From NCBI GenBank assembly GCA_009928265.1, contig RFPR01000003.1, positions 1 to 36,909 of the forward strand: 36,909 nt of DNA, written 5' to 3'. Position numbers and translations under genes: made by a program. This stretch comes from Pseudomonadota bacterium. GTDB taxonomy: Bacteria > Verrucomicrobiota > Verrucomicrobiia > Chthoniobacterales > UBA6821. Under the pieces are notes generated by a model, which saw nothing but the letters and a program-made list of their open reading frames with translations, ran no database searches and was not told the origin of the DNA. Below, piece by piece: positions 8,524 to 19,140 of the stretch. The first letter of the stretch is position 1; each line of letters opens with the position of its first letter.

Positions 8524-9386
8524 CGTTTCAGCGGGAACGTCCTGATGTACAGGCGGGCCCTGTTGGCGAGGAGAGGGGGAAGACCATTTGAGAGAGTGAG
8601 ATTGGTTTCCCACCCGTTCAGGGGGATTCCCCCATTTGTCATGCAGTCCTGAAGCAAAGCGCTCATGTTACTCAACTGCGAGGGAGGGACGGTAGCCTTA
8701 CTTGAAGGATCCAGCAATCCCATGGCGACCACCACGGCGGCCACATTCGCAAGACCATGCCTGGGCTTGGAAGGATTGCCTAGATAGGCATAGGAGTTGA
8801 CCTGGTTGGTGCTGCCGTCGGCATTAACGGTTCCCGGTTTCATCATGAGGCCGATCTCCATGCGAAAGACCGCGGGTCCCACCACATGCCAGTAGTTGGT
8901 AGCATTTCCAAGGCACTGCGGGAGATTTGTCGTGTTGAATCCCGTGACGGACACGTTAGTGGTCAGGAAAGGGAGATCATCCCAACCCTTCGTCATCGCC
9001 ATCCGTGAAAGCTGCTGATTGGTCACCATGTATCCAACCATCGAGAGGGGACTCAATCCTCCCGTCGATCCTGAATAACCGGGAGCTTGGCTGTAAAAGT
9101 AAAATTGGTCGTTGCGGTCACCTCCCCCGCTCCCATCTTGGGGAAGCCCCAGAAAAAGAGTATCCACATCCTGCCTGATCACCATGGAGGTGATGTCAGC
9201 GTCCATCCTGTCGAAGACGGAGCGCGCCTCGGCGTCCATGTCGAGACGGCGCTTCATCATGGCTGAGGAGGAGGATGTCGCTCCGATGGTCTGAAAAAGG
9301 AGCAGGACCACCATGCTGAGCACGGCAAGCGCCACCAGCATCTCCAGCAGGGTGAATCCCCGAGCGGGATCCACCCCGGACTTCAT
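8520..9386 (-). CDS. Verru_Chthon cassette protein C (prepilin-type N-terminal methylation protein)
   Basis: The 288-residue product starts MKSGVDPARGFTLLEMLVAL, a classical prepilin signal: basic leader, Gly before the cut, then Phe and a Glu five residues into the mature helix. PilD-type peptidase would cut and methylate it, and the helix would pack in a pseudopilus. The mature part (about 270 residues) resembles larger minor pseudopilins of the GspJ/PulJ type. The start ATG 9386 lies one base after the stop of protein B. The stop overlaps the start of protein A by four bases. The same frame stays open upstream to 9641, but that extension is the B gene read in another frame. Assignment to C rather than another cassette member rests on size and order. 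Confidence 0.75.
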   Translation of the reverse strand: MKSGVDPARGFTLLEMLVALAVLSMVVLLLFQTIGATSSSSAMMKRRLDMDAEARSVFDRMDADITSMVIRQDVDTLFLGLPQDGSGGGDRNDQFYFYSQAPGYSGSTGGLSPLSMVGYMVTNQQLSRMAMTKGWDDLPFLTTNVSVTGFNTTNLPQCLGNATNYWHVVGPAVFRMEIGLMMKPGTVNADGSTNQVNSYAYLGNPSKPRHGLANVAAVVVAMGLLDPSSKATVPPSQLSNMSALLQDCMTNGGIPLNGWETNLTLSNGLPPLLANRARLYIRTFPLKR

Positions 9387-9387
9387 G

Positions 9388-10083
9388 TCAGAAATCCTTT
9401 CCGCATTCGCGGTCGTCATCGCAACGGTCGTCACGGTCACGGCGGCTGCGACGGTCGTCGTCACAGTGGTCATCGTCATCGTCGCAACTTCCGGACTTGG
9501 TGTAATTCTTGTCGCTGTCCGATTCGCCGCAACTGGATGATCCGCTTCCATTGGTGGCACTTTGATTTGGTTGGTAGACAACCTTCGCACGGTAAACGCC
9601 TCCCAACTGCATCGCACGGTTAAATGACGTGACCGTTTCAACAGCCCCCTGCGGTTTATCAGCCGAAGACTGAGGCGGCCAGAAGACCTTGATCCGGGCC
9701 GTGGTCAAGGATGAGACCGTGGTGGACGGGGCGTTGGTGATGGACACGGTGACACCGAACCTGGCTTTTCCAGGATCGGACACCATGCTGCCGTCTCCGG
9801 AGAGGAAGAGGCTGGTGGCCCCTCCCTGCCCTGAGGCCGGCAGAGTAATCCCGTACTTAGGCGAAGTCGCCGAAGAGGACGGTGTATATCTGAGATCGGA
9901 AGCCACTGACGAGAGCATCGTCGCGCAGGCGGTCTGCTCCGTGGTATCCCTCGCGATGCGGATGCCGGCGGGAAGCAGGCCCTGCATCGTGGCGACGCAG
10001 ACGCCGGTGATCCCGACAGCAAGACAGACTTCGACGAGGGAGAACGCTCCCCGCGATGTCTTTGCTGACTTTTTCGTTTTCAT
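9388..10083 (-). CDS. Verru_Chthon cassette protein B (prepilin-type protein with Asp/Arg/Cys-rich tail)
   Basis: The 231-residue product has a prepilin leader ending in RGAFSLVEVCLAVGITG, with Glu near position 5 of the mature form, so it should be processed by a prepilin peptidase and assembled in a pseudopilus-like structure. The middle is an ordinary pseudopilin-like beta-rich domain. The last 50 residues or so are unusual: a Ser/Gly linker followed by an almost pure Asp, Arg and Cys tail (for example CDDDDDHCDDDRRSRRDRDD) with five cysteines. Such a tail could bind metal ions or form disulfides; this is inference. The coding DNA there (9395-9490) is a degenerate GTC/GTCATC repeat, so the tail may vary in length between strains. 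The gene follows D after 37 bases and precedes C by one base. Confidence 0.75.
   Translation of the reverse strand: MKTKKSAKTSRGAFSLVEVCLAVGITGVCVATMQGLLPAGIRIARDTTEQTACATMLSSVASDLRYTPSSSATSPKYGITLPASGQGGATSLFLSGDGSMVSDPGKARFGVTVSITNAPSTTVSSLTTARIKVFWPPQSSADKPQGAVETVTSFNRAMQLGGVYRAKVVYQPNQSATNGSGSSSCGESDSDKNYTKSGSCDDDDDHCDDDRRSRRDRDDRCDDDRECGKDF
9395..9490. repeat. Degenerate trinucleotide-rich repeat encoding the acidic tail of protein B
   Basis: On the plus strand this stretch is built of GTC, GTCATC and CGGTC units in near-tandem order. On the minus strand it encodes the Asp/Arg/Cys-rich C-terminal tail. Units are imperfect and of mixed length. Such repeats can change length by slippage. 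Confidence 0.6.
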
Positions 10084-10120
10084 GTTCTTTGGGGGTTGAG
10101 GGTTTTCTACTCGGTTAAGA

Positions 10121-10882
10121 TCAGGGGCCGGGCCGCAATGCCTTCACGATGCCGTTAACGGCGTCGACCTCGACAACGGCGGTGTCCAGAGAGTTCACGG
10201 CGACCATCCCTCCTTTGGAGGGACGAAGCGCTAGATGGAGGCCTTCCGGCAGTGCTTGGGAACCTGGGAGTGAAGCGGATCCCCTCGGATCGAACCGGAT
10301 GACCGCAACGGAGAATCCCGGGATCGTGGCCTTGGTATTCACCGGCCATCCGAAAGGCGCATTCACCGGGGTAACGCCCAGAAGGATCGAATTGGTCAAC
10401 ATGGCTGCATTGCCGAACGGGAGACTTTGATCCAGATGAAGATTCTCCATCTGCTGAAGCTTGCCGATCGGCATCAGATTGGAGGGGGCAATAACGGACG
10501 AGGGATCGGAGGGGTTGTAGCCCGGCGTGCCGTCCTTGGTTGCCACGGTCCCTATCCAGATTTTTCCGACACCGGATGTTGCCGGCAGCTTGCCAGCCGG
10601 TTGCATACCGTCTGATTCAAAGAAACCCACATAAACGTAGGTGTTGAGCTGCATCGCCTGAGAGCGGGCCAACTCGAGGATGGACTGCATGTCGGAAACC
10701 CTTCGGTTCATCGCAATTCCACCAGTAATTCCCCAGAGGGCTGTGATGGAGGCCCATGCCATCCATGCCATGATGTTGATGACCACAAGCAACTCGAGGA
10801 GCGAAAACCCAGCACGGCGGTCTCTGGAACCGGAAGTGTGGAAACTGATTCTCATCGGGGGGAGAGCGGTTGCCCCCTGCAT
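10121..10882 (-). CDS. Verru_Chthon cassette protein D (prepilin-type protein)
   Basis: This is the first gene of the cassette on the minus strand. The product has a basic leader and the prepilin helix RRAGFSLLELLVVINIMAWM with Glu at position 5 of the mature form, followed by about 200 residues of a minor-pseudopilin-like (GspH/FimT-like) domain. Two starts are credible. ATG 10882 gives 253 residues and has AAGAG and AAAGG purine stretches just upstream. ATG 10855 gives a shorter 17-residue leader but has a pyrimidine-rich upstream region. The frame continues open to 11041, without support for a start there. I chose 10882. It likely forms the tip or initiating complex of the same fibre as B and C; that is inference from pseudopilin families. 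Confidence 0.72.
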   Translation of the reverse strand: MQGATALPPMRISFHTSGSRDRRAGFSLLELLVVINIMAWMAWASITALWGITGGIAMNRRVSDMQSILELARSQAMQLNTYVYVGFFESDGMQPAGKLPATSGVGKIWIGTVATKDGTPGYNPSDPSSVIAPSNLMPIGKLQQMENLHLDQSLPFGNAAMLTNSILLGVTPVNAPFGWPVNTKATIPGFSVAVIRFDPRGSASLPGSQALPEGLHLALRPSKGGMVAVNSLDTAVVEVDAVNGIVKALRPGP

Positions 10883-11055
10883 CCTTTGACTCTTGGGAAC
10901 GATGCCGCGTTCACCTTGTTTTTCCCACATCGCCGGAACAAACGACCTCTCCCCGGCGGCCGGATTTTTCCGGTCTCCTGCCCCCGTAAACCGGAGCAGT
11001 GTCTTCATGGTGCAAACTCGCACCACTTCCATCATCCGCAAGCGGAAGATTTCAA

Positions 11056-11586
11056 TCAGGGCAATGCCGTCATCACCCTCTCCCTGCTCTCGGGCAGCCT
11101 GTGCAGCAGGGCTCCCAGCGAGCGGTAGGCGGTCACCGAGGGATCGTGGATCCCGAGCACTTTGGCCAACTCGGTTTCAAAATGGAGGATCGCCTTCTGA
11201 TCGGGGGCGTTTGTTCGCAGGAAACCCCAGGCCCGCTGGAGCAGCGAAAACATCTCCGGGACGGGATGCATCGGCTCGGTCGCGAGATCGCAAAGCTCGG
11301 CGAAGTAGGAAGCGGCAAGCACCGTCGCATAGGTCGTCTGGAGTGCGCTGGCCGGATCGCCCGAAACCTCGGAGAGCGAGTGGAGATCGCCTGACTTCTG
11401 CGGCTTGAAGGCGATGTCAGCCTCGGTGAAAAGTTCCAACCTTCCTGCAAAGGCGCCGCCTGGTTTCGTTGCACCGCGCACCGCTGTCTTCACCTTGCCA
11501 TGGCGGTCGGTCAGCCAGACCACGACGAGGCTGTTCTCCGAATAACGGTAGCGTCTTAACAGGATCGCGCGGGCTTGTTCCATCAT
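11056..11586 (-). CDS. recO: DNA repair protein RecO (short form)
   Basis: RecO works with RecR to load RecA onto SSB-coated single-stranded DNA. The first 80 residues fit the RecO oligonucleotide-binding fold: MMEQARAILLRRYRYSENS, then the conserved AVRGATKPGGAFAGRLELFT block. A helical part follows with the family pattern YFAELCD. The product is 176 residues, clearly shorter than the usual 230-250, and I see no four-cysteine zinc motif. The C-terminal part seems reduced rather than cut by a frameshift, since the frame ends in normal coding sequence. The start ATG 11586 overlaps the stop of the DUF2017 gene (ATGA); it is the last gene of the ybeY-clpS operon. Confidence 0.85.
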   Translation of the reverse strand: MMEQARAILLRRYRYSENSLVVVWLTDRHGKVKTAVRGATKPGGAFAGRLELFTEADIAFKPQKSGDLHSLSEVSGDPASALQTTYATVLAASYFAELCDLATEPMHPVPEMFSLLQRAWGFLRTNAPDQKAILHFETELAKVLGIHDPSVTAYRSLGALLHRLPESRERVMTALP

Positions 11587-12068
11587 CCCTCGCCCATCGC
11601 GCGGATCAGGCACTCCTGCATAAAGCCGAAGAGGTTCACCTGCAGCAACGCCATCCCTTTGGCTGTCGAGAAATCGGCCTCCTCCTCATCGGCAGCCATA
11701 TCGGCTTCCGTGAGGTCATGCTCGGAGGCAAGGGCAAGACGGACTGCATTGAGCGTGGTGAGCCACGCATCGGTGTGGTCAGCGGGGATGGTCAGCGACC
11801 AGTCCCCTTTCTTGCCCTGGGTCATTGCTCCCAGATCAGCCTCGACGACGGAACGGGCTTTGGAAAATCCCTCGCGTAGTTCAGGCCGGACATGATCCTC
11901 CCAATCCTCGATCAGTTCCGTGTCCTCACCCGGCGGAGGCAGTAGACGAGCACTTCCCTCCGGACAGCGCTCCCACGGATCGGCAGCCGCGGCGCGCAGG
12001 ATCGCCTCCAGCACGGGATGGATTCCGTGGAAGCGACCTCCCCCACCCTCTGCGAACTCGAACGTCAC
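11583..12068 (-). CDS. DUF2017 family protein, ClpS-linked
   Basis: The 161-residue cytoplasmic protein starts at a GTG (12068) overlapping the clpS stop (GTGA) and ends overlapping the recO start (ATGA). The pattern fits DUF2017: an N-terminal HPVLEAIL helix, a mid-region with DWSLTIPADHTDAWLTTLNAVRLAL, then an acidic helix and a C-terminal hydrophobic helix ending FMQECLI. In Actinobacteria, members of this family are encoded next to clpS, so the neighbourhood supports the call. The biochemical role is unknown; a link to N-degron proteolysis is an inference from gene order alone. The frame extends upstream to 12215 but that part is the clpS gene in another frame. Confidence 0.75.
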   Translation of the reverse strand: MTFEFAEGGGGRFHGIHPVLEAILRAAAADPWERCPEGSARLLPPPGEDTELIEDWEDHVRPELREGFSKARSVVEADLGAMTQGKKGDWSLTIPADHTDAWLTTLNAVRLALASEHDLTEADMAADEEEADFSTAKGMALLQVNLFGFMQECLIRAMGEG

Positions 12069-12352
12069 AGTGCCTTCTCCATCGTGGCCAGCAGGAGAAA
12101 TCCGTGCAGTTGCTGAACATAGTGCTCGGCTTTTTCCTTGCCGCCGCTCCAGACGATCGAGCGACCCTTGTGATGGACTTCCATCATGTGCTGCTCGGCC
12201 TTCTCCGAGGTCCATCCGAAAACCCTCCGGAAGACCATCGTCACATAGCTCATGAGATTGACCGGATCGTTGTGCACCATCACTAGCCAGGGGCGATCGA
12301 GTTCCTGCCTCAGATCTGTCTCCGGGGAATCAAGGAGATCGGGATTCGCCAT
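12065..12352 (-). CDS. clpS: ATP-dependent Clp protease adaptor ClpS
   Basis: ClpS delivers proteins bearing N-terminal destabilising residues to ClpAP or ClpCP. The 95-residue length is normal. Visible binding-pocket residues are N28 and D29 in VHNDPVNLM and H60 in MEVHHKGRS, which correspond to the residues that hold the substrate alpha-amino group in the family. The HNDPVNLMSYVT wording resembles the actinobacterial type more than the proteobacterial LNDDYTPM type. The gene follows the unknown gene 12355-12936 after two bases and overlaps the DUF2017 start by four. No clpA or clpC lies in the window. Confidence 0.9.
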   Translation of the reverse strand: MANPDLLDSPETDLRQELDRPWLVMVHNDPVNLMSYVTMVFRRVFGWTSEKAEQHMMEVHHKGRSIVWSGGKEKAEHYVQQLHGFLLLATMEKAL

Positions 12353-12354
12353 GA

Positions 12355-12936
12355 TCAGACGATGGAAATGGGGGCCTCGACCTCCTCCCGACCGAGAATT
12401 CCGAGGATCAGGAATCGTGAGATGTCACGCCCGTCGAGACCCGCACCCATTCCCTCCTGCAGGAGATAGGCTCCCTCCATGACTCGAGGGGGAAGACTGA
12501 AGAGAGCGGCGCGAAGCGCGTGGATCACGGCAAGATGGCCCGGAGCATCGCCCGCAAGGACCATCGTGCGATAGCGTTCCAGCATCCGATCACCCCGGGG
12601 CGGCAGAAGACCACCGATGAGACGCTTCCCCTCCGTGCGGCTCTGAAGAGAAAGATGTTTGGGAAGAAGGGTCTCCAACCGGCAATCGATCAGAGCAATC
12701 TCGAGATTCCCACCCAGCGAATACTCCCGGCGCACATCCTCCATCGCTGGCCGGATCGCCGGAGAAAAGAGGGAGGCGTTCCAGTTCACCACGGAAGCGG
12801 CTACCGGGCCACGGACCTCAAGGGTCACTTCGCCCACGGCATCAAGGAAGGGATTGCAAAGTTCCGCCGCACGGACGATCACCCCGAGATCACTCCCGGA
12901 GTCGACCTGTTCTTGTCGTAGAGCGGCTTCTCCCAT
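12355..12936 (-). CDS. Conserved-looking protein of unknown function in clpS operon
   Basis: I do not recognise this 193-residue protein. It has no signal peptide or membrane helix and looks cytoplasmic. Visible traits are a central SLGGNLEIALIDCRLETLLPKH segment and a helical second half (VIHALRAALFSLPPRVMEGAYL). Charge and base use match the neighbours, so it is not a foreign insert. It sits 13 bases after ybeY and 2 bases before clpS, a placement that implies cotranscription. A guess about proteolysis or RNA processing would rest only on gene order. Confidence 0.65.
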   Translation of the reverse strand: MGEAALRQEQVDSGSDLGVIVRAAELCNPFLDAVGEVTLEVRGPVAASVVNWNASLFSPAIRPAMEDVRREYSLGGNLEIALIDCRLETLLPKHLSLQSRTEGKRLIGGLLPPRGDRMLERYRTMVLAGDAPGHLAVIHALRAALFSLPPRVMEGAYLLQEGMGAGLDGRDISRFLILGILGREEVEAPISIV

Positions 12937-12949
12937 GCTGGAGAAGCTA

Positions 12950-13381
12950 TCACACCCCCTTCAGGGCTTCTTCTAAAATCTCCTCCTGACGGGCATGCAT
13001 AATCACCCGCTCTTTTTCGGTCAGATCGTCGTACCCAAGCAGATGCAGAAGGCCGTGGATCGCACAGAGAGCGACCTCATGATCAGCGGGGTGACGGAAC
13101 TTCTTCGCATTGGCCGCCGCAATGGGAACCCCGATCAGGATCTCCCCATGCTCGAATGTGATCACATCGGTTGGCGTCGGATCTTCGAGGAACTCCCCGT
13201 GCACCTTGGCGATCGCCGCCTCACCCAGCAGCGTGATCTCCACCTCAGGCGGAAGAGTCAGCCCCTTCTTCCTAGGCTTCCCTACACACAAGGGCAACGC
13301 CACCTCTACGATCCGCCGAATCTTCGGCAGATCGACTTTCAACGCGCGTTGGCGGTTGGCCCAGAGGAGAGTTGGAAGCAT
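12950..13381 (-). CDS. ybeY: Endoribonuclease YbeY (rRNA maturation factor)
   Basis: YbeY is a metal-dependent single-strand endoribonuclease needed for 16S rRNA 3' end maturation and ribosome quality control. The 143-residue length is typical. The signature reads HGLLHLLGYDDLTEKE: metal ligands H109 and H113 are in place, but the third position (D119) is aspartate where Escherichia coli has histidine. Upstream, the conserved TDVITFEHG block is present. Substitution at the third position is also found in some other phyla, so activity is probably kept, perhaps with different metal use. It is the first gene of the operon leading to recO. Confidence 0.9.
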   Translation of the reverse strand: MLPTLLWANRQRALKVDLPKIRRIVEVALPLCVGKPRKKGLTLPPEVEITLLGEAAIAKVHGEFLEDPTPTDVITFEHGEILIGVPIAAANAKKFRHPADHEVALCAIHGLLHLLGYDDLTEKERVIMHARQEEILEEALKGV

Positions 13382-13412
13382 GTGGAAAGGCTTTTAGACT
13401 GAAGACAACCAA

Positions 13413-13482
13413 GCTTGTGGGTGCAAGCGCGGAAGACTGACGCAGTTAGCCCCAAAGGGGTGGCACTGTACGCCGGGAGGCG
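13413..13482. ncRNA. Cluster of three hairpins; candidate structured RNA or repeat element
   Basis: Three hairpins follow each other in 70 bases between ybeY and the AT-rich island. First is GCTTG/CAAGC with a 6-base loop (13413-13428). Second is a long imperfect one, CAGT and GCCCC pairing with GGGGT and ACTG around an AAA loop (13443-13468). Third is CGCC-GGGA-GGCG (13471-13482). There is no coding frame with credible features here and no clear terminator tract. I cannot match it to a known RNA family; it could also be a palindromic intergenic repeat. Confidence 0.4.
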
Positions 13483-13535
13483 GATGCCATCAATTAGACT
13501 GTTAGGAAAAACTGTAGAGTTGGTGGTGGTATTAC

Positions 13536-13553
13536 AGGATTAATATTAATCCT
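13536..13553. repeat. Perfect 18-bp palindrome AGGATTAATATTAATCCT
   Basis: The palindrome spans the stop codon of the AT-rich gene 13546-14010, at the boundary between high-GC and AT-rich sequence. It could be a protein-binding site or simply part of a weak terminator. Confidence 0.5.
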
Positions 13554-14010
13554 CTTGTTCCGAATCAGACTCACCTGTTCCCATCAAATCCCAATAAGCT
13601 TTCATATAGTAGGGCCCCCAATAACCCTCCCGGAGATGCACGGGTGTTCGCCTTATCGCATCTTGTACTGTATCAGAGTCTGGCAACATGCATGAATCCA
13701 AATCCTTTTGAGCAAGGTAGTAGAGCATCCCTCTTGGAGTGATCTCAATTTCCGCCTGATTGAGAATCTCTTCAGGAGGAACACAAAATGTAGGTCCATC
13801 GCATGTGCCCTGGTTGTACTGCTCGATATTTAGGTAATCACCATAACCTAAAACCAGTATTGTTTCACTTTCTGTCCGAGGAATTTCGGGTGTTGTTTGG
13901 GGGGCTAAACTGTTTTCTTCATTAAGATTTAATGCTTCAGAAAGAAGAATTTTATTCTTTAAAACTAATTTAGCCAAGTCTTTGCCAATAGTAACAAATA
14001 TGAATTTCAA
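13546..14010 (-). CDS. Hypothetical protein in AT-rich island
   Basis: I do not recognise this 154-residue acidic protein. It begins MKFIFVTIGKDLAKLVLKN, not a clear signal peptide, and ends with an acidic tail (TGESDSEQED). Three cysteines (GTCDGPTFCVPP and DSCML) and an aromatic patch EGYWGPYYMKAYWDLM stand out. The only credible start is TTG 14010, four bases after the stop of the membrane protein gene, so the two look like a pair. Base composition is much richer in A+T than the flanking genes, and the codons used differ, which suggests horizontal acquisition. Confidence 0.6.
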   Translation of the reverse strand: MKFIFVTIGKDLAKLVLKNKILLSEALNLNEENSLAPQTTPEIPRTESETILVLGYGDYLNIEQYNQGTCDGPTFCVPPEEILNQAEIEITPRGMLYYLAQKDLDSCMLPDSDTVQDAIRRTPVHLREGYWGPYYMKAYWDLMGTGESDSEQED

Positions 14011-14014
14011 TTTA

Positions 14015-14626
14015 TTATGTTTTTATGCTCTTGTTGAAAAATAATGCTAAACCCTGAATAGGTATTCCCAACGCCATACCTACTAACAAAACTTTGACAG
14101 CATTTGCAAAATCATACTTTAAAAATATAATAGCTGCAATAGTAGCAAGATATGAAGCAGAAATAATTACTGCTTGGATTTTTGCATCATTATTTTCCTC
14201 TTTGGAAGCCATTAATGCCCATGGAGTTGAAACTATTCCATATGACCAAATTAGTAATGGAGTTCGAATTCCCTCATCTCCAAAGAAATAGAAAAATCTA
14301 AGCACCAAAAAAGAGTATCCGCACATTACTCCATAATTCCACACAGCAACGGGAAGCATCATCAAACATCCAAAGAATGATGATATCGCTTGTTTTTTAT
14401 TTAAGAGAAAAACTGCAGGCATTGCCAAAATCAGACCAAATCCCAATGCTAATGGAATAATAAATTGGGACAAAATAAGTGCCCCTAAACCAATTCCAAT
14501 TGCTTTCCACTGTCCAAGAATAACTAGCCAAAAAAATGAAACAATTCCACTAAATGTATTAATGAATACAAAAATTGCACTAACTAATATTAGCGGAGCT
14601 GCTAAAATGTAAATTATTTTCTTCAT
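14015..14626 (-). CDS. Hypothetical polytopic membrane protein in AT-rich island
   Basis: The 203-residue product is almost entirely hydrophobic with about six membrane helices and short loops. It starts MKKIIYILAAPLILVSAIFVF, which could be a first helix or a signal anchor. I recognise no family motif. The DNA is visibly AT-rich against GC-rich neighbours on both sides. It precedes the acidic protein at 13546-14010 by four bases on the same strand, so a two-gene operon is likely. A pair of a small membrane protein and a soluble acidic partner may be an immunity, stress or defence module, but nothing in the sequence decides this. Confidence 0.65.
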   Translation of the reverse strand: MKKIIYILAAPLILVSAIFVFINTFSGIVSFFWLVILGQWKAIGIGLGALILSQFIIPLALGFGLILAMPAVFLLNKKQAISSFFGCLMMLPVAVWNYGVMCGYSFLVLRFFYFFGDEGIRTPLLIWSYGIVSTPWALMASKEENNDAKIQAVIISASYLATIAAIIFLKYDFANAVKVLLVGMALGIPIQGLALFFNKSIKT

Positions 14627-14694
14627 TTTATTATTGAATCGCTAGTAACTAGAGCTTCTAGACTTCGACGCTACATACAGTCAACTCTTATTCA

Positions 14695-18453
<3,759 letters not shown>

Positions 18454-18500
18454 GATGATCAAGGATTGGAGAAGGTGGCGGCGCCTGCTACGGCTGAGGA

Positions 18501-19136
18501 ATGGCTATGGAAAAGACCAAGGATCTGACGATCAGTCTTCCCGAGGGCTATGCGTCCGGAACGCAGCGTTACGCGTTGCTGCTGTCGCTTGATCCGGGAA
18601 TGCCCGCTGCAGAAATCGCCACCCGACTGAAGGATAAAGGTCTCCTGCCCCGACTGATCGTGGCGGTCCGAGCGGAAGGAAGTAACGCGGATGCGGCGAG
18701 TTTGCTGGAACGACTGACCGACTCGCACCGAATTCTGGAAGCCCCCCAGGCACGCTGGATCTGCGGGACAGGACACTCCGCCGCCGAGGCGCTGCGATTT
18801 GTTCTCGACCACCCTGATCTGGCGGGACGAGCAGCCTGTCTCTCGACATCCTTTGAGGGAGCGGAGGGAGCGCCTCCCCTGCACTCGCGCCTGCTTCGGG
18901 AGTTGGAGGAGAGGGTTGATCTTCCAGCCGGAGTGAAGCTGTTCCTTGATTATGGCACCATCGGTCTCGACGAATGCTATGAGCCGTATCACCGGGATGC
19001 CGGTGCAATCTTCCGCGCGAAGGGATGGACTGATGATCGAGAGTTCCGGATTACCCGTAGCATTGGAGGATCGCACGATCCCGCCTCGTGGCGCGATCGT
19101 CTCAGTCCGGCCCTGTGCTGGCTGGCGGAACGCTGA
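18501..19136 (+). CDS. Putative esterase (enterochelin-esterase-like alpha/beta hydrolase)
   Basis: The 211-residue cytoplasmic protein fits the esterase D / enterochelin-esterase fold. The nucleophile elbow is [10 protein letters not shown] (Ser), the acid is probably in [12 protein letters not shown], and the histidine is in [17 protein letters not shown], the usual end of the family. A leading secretion signal, common in this family, is absent, so it is a short cytoplasmic form. ATG 18501 and ATG 18507 are both possible starts. It is convergent with the DUF6580 gene, with four bases between stops. The substrate is unknown. Confidence 0.75.
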   Translation: MAMEKTKDLTISLPEGYASGTQRYALLLSLDPGMPAAEIATRLKDKGLLPRLIVAVRAEGSNADAASLLERLTDSHRILEAPQARWICGTGHSAAEALRFVLDHPDLAGRAACLSTSFEGAEGAPPLHSRLLRELEERVDLPAGVKLFLDYGTIGLDECYEPYHRDAGAIFRAKGWTDDREFRITRSIGGSHDPASWRDRLSPALCWLAER

Positions 19137-19140
19137 CATT

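Noticed and set aside
9395-9490. CRISPR-like or tandem-repeat array
   Set aside because: Units are degenerate trinucleotides without spacers and code for the acidic tail of protein B.
18454-18500. Cobalamin or SAM riboswitch before metH
   Set aside because: The gap is under 50 bases, too short for either, and shows no B12-box-like sequence.
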